Shown here: piece after piece, positions 35,201 to 43,764 of the stretch
How the letters are laid out: every line of letters begins with the position of its first letter
Numbering within the stretch: the first letter of the stretch is position 1
Source: Kitasatospora sp. NBC_01250
GTDB lineage: Bacteria; Actinomycetota; Actinomycetes; Streptomycetales; Streptomycetaceae
Direction: 5' to 3'
DNA: 64,000 bases
NCBI RefSeq assembly: GCF_036226465.1
Contig: NZ_CP108476.1
Coordinates: 5,642,001-5,706,000, forward strand
Made by a program: the position numbers and the translations under genes
The notes under the pieces: model-generated
Told to the model about the DNA's origin: nothing
Databases searched by the model: none
The model's input: the letters and a program-made list of their open reading frames with translations, nothing else

Positions 35201-35550
35201 GCACCCCGCCGCCCGTCGAGGGTCCGCTGTCGCCTGCCGAGGGCCCGCCGCCCGCCGTTGACGAGGTGATCCACCACCCGACCAGGCTCGCGCTGATGGG
35301 CTTCCTCTCCGGCTGCCACGAGGCGGAGTTCGCCGCCGTGCGGGACTACTGCCGGATCTCGGATGCCAGCGTGAGCCGGATCGTCTCGGCGCTGGAGCAG
35401 GCCGAGTACGTCAAGGTCCGCAAGGGCTACGTCGGCAAGCGCCCGCGCACCTGGCTCTCGCTCACCCCGGTGGGCCGCCGGGCGCTGGAGGCGCACCTGA
35501 GCGCGCTCCAGGCGATCGTGGACCACGCTCGCGCGGCGGCCACCGCCTAG
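35197..35550 (+). CDS. Winged-helix transcriptional regulator (MarR/ArsR-like)
   Basis: This 117-residue single-domain winged-helix protein has HHPTRLALMGFLSG (helix 1), ISDASVSRIVSALEQAEYVKV (recognition helix and start of the wing) and TWLSLTPVGRRALEAHL (wing and dimer helix). It has no sensor domain. This is the helix_turn_helix_27-type fold that binds DNA as a dimer. The ATG overlaps the membrane-protein stop. It probably autoregulates through the repeats at 34632-34671. Confidence 0.82.
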   Translation: MSTPPPVEGPLSPAEGPPPAVDEVIHHPTRLALMGFLSGCHEAEFAAVRDYCRISDASVSRIVSALEQAEYVKVRKGYVGKRPRTWLSLTPVGRRALEAHLSALQAIVDHARAAATA

Positions 35551-35578
35551 GGCTGCAAGCACCGAAGATGATGGACAG

Positions 35579-36343
35579 TCAGCTGTGTGTGGCCCCTTCG
35601 GCCGCCAAATGCCCGACCGCGTTCCACTGCTCGGGGTGCAGCTCGCCGCCGGCCGAACGCCAGGTGCTCACCGAGCAGTTGCGCACCGGTTCGAGGGCCA
35701 GCAGCTCCGCCTCGGTGAGCCGCTCCAGCACGTAGCGCAGCATCAGCACCACGTTGTCGTGCGCCACCACCAGCACCGGGCGCCCGGTGTGCGCGGCGCA
35801 CAGGTCGCGCAGGCAGTCGCGGACCCGCAGTGCGACGTCCGCCCAGCTCTCGCCGCCGGGCGGACGGTAGTACAGCTCACCCATCTTGCGCCGGCGGGCG
35901 GCCTCCTCGGGGTGCCGCTTGTCGATCGCGGCGGCCGTGAGCATCTCCAGGACGCCCAGCTCCCGGTCGCGCAGCCGCTCGTCGTAGCGGACCGGCAGGC
36001 CCACCGGGACCGCGCCGAGCCCGGCCGCCTGGGCGAGCGCGATCCGCGCCGTCTCGGTGGTGCGCACGTAGGGGGAGCACCAGACGGAGCGCGGCCGGTC
36101 GGCGCCGGGCAGCCCGGCCCACCACCGGCCCAGCGCCTGGGCCTGCGACTGTCCGTGCATGGAGAGCGGTATGTCGGCGTCGCGGCAGGTGATCGGCACG
36201 GCCAGTGCGCCGTTCGCCTCGGCCAGCTGGAACTCGACGTTGGCGGTGCTCTCGCCGTGCCGGGTGGCGATCAGGACGGACGGCAGCGCGACGGGGGGCT
36301 CCTGGCGCGGATGTCCGTTGAGGATGGTGCTCAGCTCTGGCAT
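35579..36343 (-). CDS. Histidine phosphatase family protein
   Basis: This 254-residue protein of the phosphoglycerate-mutase-like superfamily has the catalytic RHGES (His near 29), Arg in SPYVRTTETA, Glu in RELG and the second His in VVAHDNVVL. It should hydrolyse a phosphomonoester; the substrate is unknown. A broad-range phosphatase is more likely than a mutase. The start is the ATG at 36343 with GGGGAG upstream. It faces the winged-helix gene convergently with a 28-base gap. Confidence 0.85.
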   Translation of the reverse strand: MPELSTILNGHPRQEPPVALPSVLIATRHGESTANVEFQLAEANGALAVPITCRDADIPLSMHGQSQAQALGRWWAGLPGADRPRSVWCSPYVRTTETARIALAQAAGLGAVPVGLPVRYDERLRDRELGVLEMLTAAAIDKRHPEEAARRRKMGELYYRPPGGESWADVALRVRDCLRDLCAAHTGRPVLVVAHDNVVLMLRYVLERLTEAELLALEPVRNCSVSTWRSAGGELHPEQWNAVGHLAAEGATHS

Positions 36344-36452
36344 GGCGACTGCTCCCCGTGGGTGTCAAGGGCGTGGGGGCGGGGCGACCGTACTGGACCG
36401 ACGGCAGCGGGGCGCCTTCGGCAGGGCGACTGCACGCAGTGTCCCCCTCATA

Positions 36453-36501
36453 TGATCGCGCCGCCACCCCCTCAGTGTTGAGCGGGGTGACGGCGCGATC
36501 A
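36453..36501 (-). terminator. Hairpin terminator after the SSS transporter gene
   Basis: An 18-bp stem with one mismatch (36453-36470 with 36484-36501) and a 13-base loop lies 20 bases beyond the stop of the sodium:solute symporter on the minus strand. Confidence 0.65.
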
Positions 36502-36521
36502 CAGGGCGCACGATGAGGCGC

Positions 36522-38153
36522 TTAATGCGCTGCCACCGGCAGGGGCGCACCGGCAAGCTCGGGGTCGCCCTCCTCCGCGCTGTAGTCCGCCGGGGAGGTC
36601 TCGTCCACGCCGTCAGGGGTCCCGGCCGCCCGGAAGACCAGCGTGAGCACCACCGCGATCAGCAGGTTGAGCACGAAGGCGGTCAGGCCGATGTAGCCGA
36701 TCTCGCCGATGCCGGGGATCGTGGCGTTGCTGCCGCCGAAGTGCTTGGTGGCGGGCGAGGCGATCCCGTAGGCCTTCCAGGTGCCGTAGACCATGCCGAC
36801 CAGCCAGCCGGCCAGCAGCGCCCAGCGGTGGAACCACCGGGTGAACAGCCCGCTGACCACCGAGACGAAGGTCTGCAGGATCCAGATGCCGCCGAGGAGT
36901 TGCAGGTTGATCGCCAGCTGCTTGTCCATGCCGAGCACGAAGACCAGCGCACCGACCTTGACCAGCAGCGAGACCAGCTTGGCCACCTTGGTCTCCTGCT
37001 CGGGGGTGGCCTCGGGGCGCAGGAACTCCTTGTAGATGTTGCGGGTGAACAGGTTGGCCGCCGCGATCGACATGATGGCGGCCGGCACCAGTGCGCCGAT
37101 CCCGATCGCCGCGAAGGCCACGCCCGTGAACCAGTCCGGGAACAGGCCGGCGAACAGCTGCGGCACCGCCAGCTGCGGGTTGTAGCCCTTGACGCCCTTG
37201 CCCACCCCGGCCGCGATGGCCAGGAAGCCGAGCAGCGCCAGCAGCCCGAGCATCAGCGAGTAGGCGGGCAGGATGGCCATGTTGCGGCGCACGGTGTTGC
37301 GCGACTTGGCGGCCAGCACGCCGGTGACGGTGTGCGGGTACATGAAGAGCGCGAGCGCCGAGCCGAGCGCCAGGGTCGCGTACGCCCACTGCGCCTTCGG
37401 GCCGCTGACCATCGCGCCCGTCGGCTGGTGGGTGGCCGGGTTGACGGTGCTCATCTTCTTGGCGGCCACGTCGAAGATGTGGCCGTAGCCGCCCAGGCGC
37501 ATCGGCAGGTAGATCACCGCGACGATGATCACGATGTAGACCAGGGTGTCCTTGACGAAGGCGATCAGTGCGGGCGCGCGCAGCCCGGAGGAGTAGGTGT
37601 AGGCGGCCAGCACCGCGAAGGCGATGAAGAGCGGCAGGTCCTTGACGAACCAGTTGGCGTTCGCCCCGCCGCCCACCCCGAGGGTGTCGAGCACCGCCTG
37701 GATGCCGACCAGTTGCAGCGCGATGTACGGCATGGTGGCCAGGATCCCGGTCAGCGCCACGGCCAGCGACAGCGCCCGCGAGCCGTACCGGCCGCGCACG
37801 AAGTCGGCGGGGGTGACGTAGCCGTGCACCCGGGCCACCGACCACAGCCGCGGCAGGAAGAGGAACACCAGCGGGTAGGCGATGATCGTGTACGGCACCG
37901 CGAAGAAGCCCGCCGCCCCCGCGCCGTAGACCGCCGCGGGCACCGCGATGAAGGTGTACGCGGTGTAGAGGTCGCCGCCGAGCAGGAACCAGGTGATCCA
38001 GGTCCCGAAGCTGCGGCCGCCCAGGCCCCACTCGTCCAGGTGCTGCGCGCTGCCCGCCTGCCGCCAGCGGGAGGCCAGGAAGCCCATCACCGTGACCAGC
38101 AGGAAGAAGAGCACGAACACCAGCAGGGCAACGGTGTTGACGCCGTGGTTCAT
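36522..38153 (-). CDS. Sodium:solute symporter family transporter
   Basis: This 543-residue SSS-family transporter has about 13 helices. Recognisable segments are GGRSFGTWITWFLLGGDLYTAYTFI, the family-typical GTW region, and SIAAANLFTRNIYKEF near helix 9. The substrate is probably a monocarboxylate or similar small anion taken up with Na+, as in ActP/MctP relatives, but it cannot be fixed. The ATG at 38153 follows GGAGGTG and overlaps the stop of the upstream DUF3311 gene, its usual small partner. Confidence 0.88.
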   Translation of the reverse strand: MNHGVNTVALLVFVLFFLLVTVMGFLASRWRQAGSAQHLDEWGLGGRSFGTWITWFLLGGDLYTAYTFIAVPAAVYGAGAAGFFAVPYTIIAYPLVFLFLPRLWSVARVHGYVTPADFVRGRYGSRALSLAVALTGILATMPYIALQLVGIQAVLDTLGVGGGANANWFVKDLPLFIAFAVLAAYTYSSGLRAPALIAFVKDTLVYIVIIVAVIYLPMRLGGYGHIFDVAAKKMSTVNPATHQPTGAMVSGPKAQWAYATLALGSALALFMYPHTVTGVLAAKSRNTVRRNMAILPAYSLMLGLLALLGFLAIAAGVGKGVKGYNPQLAVPQLFAGLFPDWFTGVAFAAIGIGALVPAAIMSIAAANLFTRNIYKEFLRPEATPEQETKVAKLVSLLVKVGALVFVLGMDKQLAINLQLLGGIWILQTFVSVVSGLFTRWFHRWALLAGWLVGMVYGTWKAYGIASPATKHFGGSNATIPGIGEIGYIGLTAFVLNLLIAVVLTLVFRAAGTPDGVDETSPADYSAEEGDPELAGAPLPVAAH

Positions 38154-38431
38154 CGCGACGCACCTCCTCGCAGGTCCTTGCGCCGGCGCGCGTCGTGGTT
38201 CAGCAGCAGGTAGGCGGCGGTGGTGAAGAGGGCCGAGACCGGGATCCAGAGGATCTGGTACCAGTAGAAGAACGGCACTCCGCCGAGCCTGGGCGTCAGC
38301 GACGCGTAGGAGGAGACCCACAGCAGCGCGACGACCGGGACGGCCAGGCTCACCCCCGCCAGGACGCGGGCGGGGGTGACGACCGGCAGCTGCCCCGGGG
38401 GCGCCGGCGGAGCGTCGGTTTCGTTGGACAT
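38150..38431 (-). CDS. DUF3311 small membrane protein
   Basis: This 93-residue protein has two hydrophobic helices (VLAGVSLAVPVVALLWVSSYA and FYWYQILWIPVSALFTTAAYLLL). The second matches the DUF3311 pattern that accompanies SSS transporters. It probably acts as an accessory subunit for the symporter encoded immediately downstream. The start is the ATG at 38431; the stop overlaps the transporter ATG, so they are coupled. The 253-base gap to the divergent HTH gene should hold both promoters. Confidence 0.82.
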   Translation of the reverse strand: MSNETDAPPAPPGQLPVVTPARVLAGVSLAVPVVALLWVSSYASLTPRLGGVPFFYWYQILWIPVSALFTTAAYLLLNHDARRRKDLRGGASR

Positions 38432-38637
38432 GGGGCGACTCCGGCAGTGGCAGGGATCCCCAGCAGCGCCGCAGCGCGCCGACCCGTGGCCGCCCCGCCC
38501 GCCGAGCAGCGCCCATGGTGATCGGCTTGGACCGGAATGTAGGGCACCAACCACCCTGCTGTCACCAGGAAAGACCGGCAATCTCGGTGAATGGACCGGC
38601 GATCGGGCGATGCGTCAGGTCCGGGGGGCGATGAATG

Positions 38638-38674
38638 GTCAAGAACCGTTGACTTATGGTCAAGAAGCGTTGAC
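38638..38674 (+). promoter_or_regulatory. Tandem palindromic operator upstream of the HTH-MFS pair
   Basis: Two 16-bp palindromes, GTCAAGAACCGTTGAC (38638-38653) and GTCAAGAAGCGTTGAC (38659-38674), share GTCAA-N6-TTGAC and lie 21 bp apart, two helical turns. They end 10 bases before the regulator start and overlap promoter-like TTGACT. This is a likely autoregulatory operator of the HTH gene at 38685. Confidence 0.75.
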
Positions 38675-38684
38675 CATAGTGCCC

Positions 38685-39257
38685 ATGAGCGACGACCCCA
38701 GCGCCGACCGGCCCGCCGCAGCGCCCACCGCGTCCGGGAACGCCTTCCCCGCCGTGCCCGAGGGCACGGTGAAGCTGACCACCGACGAACAGCTGCGCGC
38801 GATCAACAACGTGACGCGCCATCGGATCCTCGGGCTGCTGCGGGACGGACCGGCCACGATCACCCAGGTGGCCCAGCAGCTGGAGCTGGCCAAGGGCAGT
38901 TCCAGCTACCACCTGCGGCTGCTGGAGCGGGCGGGCCTGGTCGAGGTGGTCAGCACCAACAAGGTGCGCGGTGTCACCGAGCGGTACTACGGCCGCACCT
39001 CGCGCGGCATCGAGCTGCCCGACCCCGCACCCGGCGAACCGGACATCCTGATGCGCCACATGGTCGCCGACCTGGAGGCCGCGCCGCCCGGGCCGCGCGC
39101 GGTCTCGCTCACCCACCTGCGGCTCAGCGAGGCGGCCTACGAGGAGTTCACCGCCCGCCTCACCGCGCTCGTCCGGGAGATGCGCGCCGCCGGCGACCCC
39201 GCCGAGCCGGACGCCACTCTTGCCATTGCCTTCTTCAGACCGGGGGAACCGACATGA
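38685..39257 (+). CDS. ArsR-like winged-helix regulator of the MFS gene
   Basis: This 190-residue protein has an N-terminal ArsR/HTH_20-type winged helix (about 30-105): NNVTRHRILGLL, ATITQVAQQLELAKGSSSYHLRLLERAGLV and the wing VRGVTERYYGRTSRG. An effector or dimer helix domain follows. It lacks metal-binding Cys pairs, so a small-molecule or drug ligand is more likely. The ATG at 38685 has no clear ribosome site; an in-frame ATG at 38631 would read through the operator repeats. The stop overlaps the MFS exporter start (ATGA), so it probably represses its own exporter. Confidence 0.82.
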   Translation: MSDDPSADRPAAAPTASGNAFPAVPEGTVKLTTDEQLRAINNVTRHRILGLLRDGPATITQVAQQLELAKGSSSYHLRLLERAGLVEVVSTNKVRGVTERYYGRTSRGIELPDPAPGEPDILMRHMVADLEAAPPGPRAVSLTHLRLSEAAYEEFTARLTALVREMRAAGDPAEPDATLAIAFFRPGEPT

Positions 39258-40642
39258 GCGTCACCGAACCGATAGCCGAGCCGACCGCCTCGACGACCGC
39301 CGGGCCCGCCCAGTCGACCGCCGGGCCCGTCGCCTCGTCCACCGCCGAGCCCGTCGCCTCGCCCGGGAGCCCGGCCGCCGCGCCGAAGCTGCCGCCCGCC
39401 TTCCACCGCCTGTGGGCCGCCTCGGCGTCCTCCTCGCTCGGCGACGGCGTCTACTACGCCGCGCTGCCGCTGCTCGCCGCCACCATGACCCACGACCCGG
39501 TGCTGCTGGGCCTGGTGACCTCGGCCGCGCTGCTGCCCTGGTTCTTCTTCGGCCTGCTCGGCGGCGCGCTGGTGGACCGCTGGGACCGCCGGCGCACCAT
39601 GTGGCTGACCGACCTGGCCCGGGCCGTGCTGCTCGCCGTCCCGGTCGCCGCCGCCGTCCTGCACCGGCTGAGCATCCCGCTGCTGATCGCGGTGGCCTTC
39701 CTGCTCGGCATCGGCCAGATCCTCTTCGACACCGCCGGCTCGGCCTACCTGCCGCAGCTGCTGCGCCGGGACATGACGCTGCTCCAGCAGGCCAACGCCC
39801 GCCAGCAGGGCACCACCACGGTCTTCGCCGACTTCGCCGGCCCGCCGGCCGGCAGCCTGCTCTTCACCCTCGGCCGCGCCTTCCCGTTCGGCCTGGACGC
39901 GCTCTCCTTCCTGGCCAGCTCGCTGCTGATCCGCAGCCTGCCGGGCGGCGACAGCACGGCCCGGCCGGCGCCGGTGCGCGAGAAGACCGCGGACGGCCCC
40001 TCGCTCTGGCGCGAGGCCAGGGCCGGCGTCGGCTGCCTGGTGCGCCACAAGGTGCTGCTCGGCCTGGCGCTGCGGCCGGCGATCGGCAACCTCGCCTTCG
40101 TCGGGGCGGACGCGGTGCTGGTGCTCTTCGCCCACCAGCTGCTGCACCTGGGCGACTTCGGCTTCGGCCTGCTGCTCGCCAGCCAGGCGGTCGGCGGCCT
40201 GCTCGGTGCCGCGCTGGCCGGGCGGCTGGGCTCGCTGCTGGGCACCGGCGGCGCGCTGACCGCGACCGCGCTGCTCGAAGGGGCGGCGCTGCTCGGCTTC
40301 GGACTGTCCGGCAACCCGTTCCTGGGCGGCGCGGCGCTGGCCCTGCTGGGCGCCGCGATGGCGGCCACCATGGTGCTCGGGCCGTCCGTCGGGCAGGCCC
40401 TGATCCCGGCGGAGCTGGCCGGCCGGGTCGGCGCGGCCCGGCGGCTGCTCTCGGTCGGCGCGGCCCCGCTGGGCGCCCTGCTCGGCGGCTGGCTGGCCCG
40501 CTCCGAGGGGCTGCGCGCGCCGTTCCTGGCCGGCGCGGTGATGCTGGCGGCCACCGCGGTGTTCAGCCTGACGCTCACCAGCAACCGCTCGATCGAGCAG
40601 GCCCTGGCGGCGGTCGCCGCGGGGGAGCCGGCGGCGGCCTGA
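39254..40642 (+). CDS. MFS exporter (EntS/MFS_3-like)
   Basis: This 462-residue protein has a Pro/Ala/Thr-rich cytoplasmic tail of about 45 residues, then about 12 helices. The A-motif-like loop GGALVDRWDRRRTMWLTD lies between helices 2 and 3. It matches the MFS_3 exporter branch that includes EntS and macrolide or drug efflux pumps. The substrate is unknown. It is coupled to the upstream ArsR-like regulator, a classic efflux-regulator pair, and ends at a bidirectional hairpin. Confidence 0.85.
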   Translation: MSVTEPIAEPTASTTAGPAQSTAGPVASSTAEPVASPGSPAAAPKLPPAFHRLWAASASSSLGDGVYYAALPLLAATMTHDPVLLGLVTSAALLPWFFFGLLGGALVDRWDRRRTMWLTDLARAVLLAVPVAAAVLHRLSIPLLIAVAFLLGIGQILFDTAGSAYLPQLLRRDMTLLQQANARQQGTTTVFADFAGPPAGSLLFTLGRAFPFGLDALSFLASSLLIRSLPGGDSTARPAPVREKTADGPSLWREARAGVGCLVRHKVLLGLALRPAIGNLAFVGADAVLVLFAHQLLHLGDFGFGLLLASQAVGGLLGAALAGRLGSLLGTGGALTATALLEGAALLGFGLSGNPFLGGAALALLGAAMAATMVLGPSVGQALIPAELAGRVGAARRLLSVGAAPLGALLGGWLARSEGLRAPFLAGAVMLAATAVFSLTLTSNRSIEQALAAVAAGEPAAA

Positions 40643-40658
40643 ACGCGGGGAACGGCGA

Positions 40659-40701
40659 AGGCCGGTACGGGCTGTCACAGGGGAGCAGCCCGCACCGGCC
40701 T
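40659..40701. terminator. Bidirectional terminator between two MFS genes
   Basis: A 16-bp stem with one G-T pair (40659-40674 with 40686-40701) and an 11-base loop separates the two convergent transporter genes. Confidence 0.7.
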
Positions 40702-40734
40702 CGGTCCGTTCGTCGGCCGCCGGGTGCCGTCGCG

Positions 40735-41937
40735 TCAGGCTGCGGCGGGCGCCTCGGCCGGTGCCTCGGCGGCGGCCTCGGCGCGGGGCGGCCAGGGGAT
40801 CTGCGTGCTGCACAGGGAGACCAGCAGCGCGGCGCAGGCGACCGCGCCCATGCCCCAGACCAGGCCGCTCGCACTCGCGATGAAGCCGATCGTGGCCGGC
40901 CCGGCCAGCAGGCCGACCGTGCCCATGGTGGCGACCAGGGTGAGCGAGTCCGAGCCCTGCCGGGCCGCGGCCACGTAGACGCACGGTGTGACGGCGGCGA
41001 TGCCCAGGCCCACGCAGGCGAAGCCGATCAGCGCCGGCAGCACGCCGCCGACCAGCAGGGCCAGCGCCAGGCCGACGCCGGCAATTGCGCTGCCGACCCG
41101 CACGATCCGCGCGTCGCCCACCCGCTCGCGCCAGCCGTCGGCGAAGATCCGGGCCAGCACCATCATCACCGAGACGACCGCGATGCCCAGTGGCGCCGAC
41201 GAGGCCGCCGCCTTGGCGACGTCCTTCAGGTAGAGCGCCGACCAGTCGTTCATGGCGCCCTCGGTCACCGTGCCGAACGCCATCGCCAGGCCCATCCACA
41301 GCGTCAGGCGCGCGGGCAGGGCGAACCGGCGGCGGCTCTTCTTCTCCGTCTTCTCCGCGGCCGACTGCTGGTCCTCCGTCAGCAGGTCGGCGCGGGCGTA
41401 GCCGACCAGCAGGAGCAGCAGGACGGCGGCCACCGCGAAGTGCGCCACCAGGGCGGTGGTGAAGGCGTTCACTGCGGAGGCGAGCAGCGCCGCGCAGAGC
41501 GAACCGGCGCTGAAGGTGGCGTGCAGCTTGGTCATCGTGGTCCGCTCGTACCGGACTTCGAGCGCCGCCCCCTGCGCGTTCATCGCGACGTTCAGCGCCC
41601 CGACGGCGACGCCGTCGCAGAGCATGACCAGCAGGGCGACGGGATAGTTCGGCAGCCCGGCCATCGCCAGCAGGATCACCCCGAGGCAGAGCGCCGACAG
41701 GACGGACAGCCGCCGCGAGCCCAGGCGCCTCATCAGCAGCGCGACCAGCGGGAACGAGGCGGCGGCGCCCACGCCGGTGGCCATCAGCAGCAGACCCACC
41801 TCGGCCGCGCTCAGGCCCAGGTGCGCCTTGATGGTGGGGATCCGCGAGGCCCAAGTGCCGTACTGGAACCCGAGGAAGCAGAACAGTGCGGCGATCGCCA
41901 GTTGGGAGCGGCGGAACGGATCGCGGGCGCGGAACAT
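40735..41937 (-). CDS. MFS transporter of the PhyH-DUF6271-PLP operon
   Basis: This 400-residue transporter has 12 predicted helices. It starts FRRSQLAIAALFCFLGFQYGTWASRIPTIK, which resembles the YbjJ-like MFS branch. A cytoplasmic loop with EDQQSAAEKTEKKSRRR joins the two halves, and the C-terminus is Ala/Glu/Pro-rich. It is the last gene of a five-gene operon, six bases after the GNAT gene, and is best explained as the exporter of the operon's product or as a resistance pump. Import of a precursor is possible. Confidence 0.83.
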   Translation of the reverse strand: MFRARDPFRRSQLAIAALFCFLGFQYGTWASRIPTIKAHLGLSAAEVGLLLMATGVGAAASFPLVALLMRRLGSRRLSVLSALCLGVILLAMAGLPNYPVALLVMLCDGVAVGALNVAMNAQGAALEVRYERTTMTKLHATFSAGSLCAALLASAVNAFTTALVAHFAVAAVLLLLLVGYARADLLTEDQQSAAEKTEKKSRRRFALPARLTLWMGLAMAFGTVTEGAMNDWSALYLKDVAKAAASSAPLGIAVVSVMMVLARIFADGWRERVGDARIVRVGSAIAGVGLALALLVGGVLPALIGFACVGLGIAAVTPCVYVAAARQGSDSLTLVATMGTVGLLAGPATIGFIASASGLVWGMGAVACAALLVSLCSTQIPWPPRAEAAAEAPAEAPAAA

Positions 41938-41943
41938 CTGAAA

Positions 41944-42537
41944 TCAGCCTACTTCGTCTTCTGAGGGTGACCCGGGGGACAGGTCGCTGACGGGCTTCGA
42001 CTCCTCGCTCCGGTGCCCGGGCACCGTGCCGGACGGGTGCTCGGGCACCGTGCTGGACATGTAGTGCGCGTCCGGGCCGTACCCCGTTGGGAGCGCGATC
42101 CCGGGGTGGGCGGCGAAGCCGTGCGCGGCCCAGAAGGTGTGCGCCCCGCCGACGGCGACCAGCGAGATCCGCTCGTAGCCCTTGGCCGCGGCCGTCGCGG
42201 TGAGGTGGGCCAGCAGCCGGGTGCCCAGCCGCCGGCCACGCGCACCCGGGGCGATGACGAGGTCGTGCAGGTGCAGGTTGCGCGACCGGTGGGCGCGGTG
42301 CTCCGCCCGGCTCAGGTCCGGGTAGCGGTCCACCGGGTAGGGCAGCGCCAACACGTAGCCCAGCAAACGCCGTTCGCGCTCCAGCACGAAGCTGGTGCCG
42401 GGCGCGACCCGGCCCCGGGACTCCAACGCGGCTCGCTCCTCCGAGAGTTCGCCGTCGGTGTAGGTGGCGGCCTCCAGTGCGACGATCGCGTCCCAGTCGC
42501 CGTCGTGGATCGGCCGGATGCGGATGTCCTGGTTCAT
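41944..42537 (-). CDS. GNAT acetyltransferase of the biosynthetic operon
   Basis: This 197-residue GNAT protein starts MNQDIRIRPIHDGDWDAIVALE. The acetyl-CoA loop is APGARGRRLGTRLLAHL, and HGFAAHPGIALP is near the end. It should acylate a primary amine, plausibly the diamine made by the decarboxylase encoded immediately upstream, for biosynthesis or self-protection. About 30 C-terminal residues are polar and probably disordered. The ATG overlaps the decarboxylase stop (ATGA). Confidence 0.83.
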   Translation of the reverse strand: MNQDIRIRPIHDGDWDAIVALEAATYTDGELSEERAALESRGRVAPGTSFVLERERRLLGYVLALPYPVDRYPDLSRAEHRAHRSRNLHLHDLVIAPGARGRRLGTRLLAHLTATAAAKGYERISLVAVGGAHTFWAAHGFAAHPGIALPTGYGPDAHYMSSTVPEHPSGTVPGHRSEESKPVSDLSPGSPSEDEVG

Positions 42538-43739
42538 CGGTCGGGACCTTCGCCTGGGAGGAGGGTGTAGGGCACCGGGCTGAACCCGTTGAAGCCCTGG
42601 GTCATGTAGCTGGTGGCGTAGGCGCCGCAGGAGAAGATCCAGACCGGCTCCCCGGACTCGACGGCCCTCGGCACCCGCACCAGGTCGTCCTCGTGCGGGT
42701 AGGCGTCGTCGCTGTCGCAGGTGGGGCCGGCGACCACGGCGGGCACGTGGTCCGCGTCCGTCGCCTGCGGGTGCGAGGGAAACTCCAGCTGGTACTGCAA
42801 CTGGTCCATCTCGTAGAGCCCGTTGAACTTCCCGCAGCTCAGGTAGAGCCAGTACTGCCGCTCCCCGTCGAGTTGCTGCCGCGCGGAGAGCCGGTAGACG
42901 TGCGCCCGGATCGCGCCGTGGTCGGCGACCAGGTAGCGCCCGGGTTCCATCAGGAAGTGCAGCGGGGCGCCGCCGCAGGAGCCGGCCACCGCCCGCAGTC
43001 GCTGCATGCCCTCGCGGATCGCGGTGAAGATCTTCTCCAGCGGCGGGTCCAGCCGGGTGCCGCGCCGGTCGCGGTAGCCGAGCGCGGGCAGGCCGCCGCC
43101 GAGGTTGACGTGCGCGAGGCGGATCCCGTGCCGACCCAGTTCCTCGATCACGTCCGCGAGTTGCTCGAAGGTGTCGCGCCAGGCCTCGGCCGTCATCTGC
43201 TGCGAGCCGACGTGCACGGACACCCCGGCCGGCGTCAGACCCGCCGCCTGCGCCGCCGCCAGCACCAGCACCGCGTCCTCGGCCGAGCAGCCGAACTTCC
43301 GGCTCAGGCCCCAGAGCGCCCCTTCTCCACTGGTGGCCAGTCGGCAGAACACCCGGGCGCCCGGCGCGTTGGCGGCGATCGCCGCCACGTCCGGCAGGCT
43401 GTCGGTGGCGAAGTCCCGGACGCCGAGCCGGTAGGCGTCGGCGATGTTCCGGTCGGACTTGATGGTGTTGCCGTAGTGGATCCGTTCGACCGGCACGCCG
43501 GTGCCGAGCGCCTGCTCGATCTCGCTCGGGCTCGCCGCGTCGAAGCCGGCGCCCTGCCGGGCCAGTGCGGTGAGCACCTCGTCCACCGGGCAGGCCTTCA
43601 TGGCGAAGCGGATCGCCACCTCGGGCAACTCCCGCTGCAGCGTTGCGTACTGGTCCTGGATTCCGGCGAGGTCGTAGACGAGTTGGTCCTCGGTGGCGGC
43701 TGCCAGGGCAGCGCGCAGCCGGGTATTGGTGTGCGTCAT
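42534..43739 (-). CDS. Fold-type III PLP-dependent decarboxylase (ornithine-decarboxylase-like)
   Basis: This 401-residue protein has the alanine-racemase-type barrel of ornithine/DAP/arginine decarboxylases. The PLP Lys48 lies in RFAMKACP, HVGSQ and NLGGGLP contact the phosphate, and Cys341 lies in GPTCDSDDAYP, where ornithine decarboxylases have their catalytic CD pair. GAYATSYMTQGFNGF near the C-terminus is also family-typical. It probably decarboxylates a basic amino acid to a diamine. Substrate choice among ornithine, lysine, arginine or an unusual residue cannot be read from sequence. No polyamine genes are nearby, so a specialised-metabolite role is inferred. Confidence 0.88.
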   Translation of the reverse strand: MTHTNTRLRAALAAATEDQLVYDLAGIQDQYATLQRELPEVAIRFAMKACPVDEVLTALARQGAGFDAASPSEIEQALGTGVPVERIHYGNTIKSDRNIADAYRLGVRDFATDSLPDVAAIAANAPGARVFCRLATSGEGALWGLSRKFGCSAEDAVLVLAAAQAAGLTPAGVSVHVGSQQMTAEAWRDTFEQLADVIEELGRHGIRLAHVNLGGGLPALGYRDRRGTRLDPPLEKIFTAIREGMQRLRAVAGSCGGAPLHFLMEPGRYLVADHGAIRAHVYRLSARQQLDGERQYWLYLSCGKFNGLYEMDQLQYQLEFPSHPQATDADHVPAVVAGPTCDSDDAYPHEDDLVRVPRAVESGEPVWIFSCGAYATSYMTQGFNGFSPVPYTLLPGEGPDR

Positions 43740-43764
43740 GGTGATGGTCCGGGTCCGACTCGGG

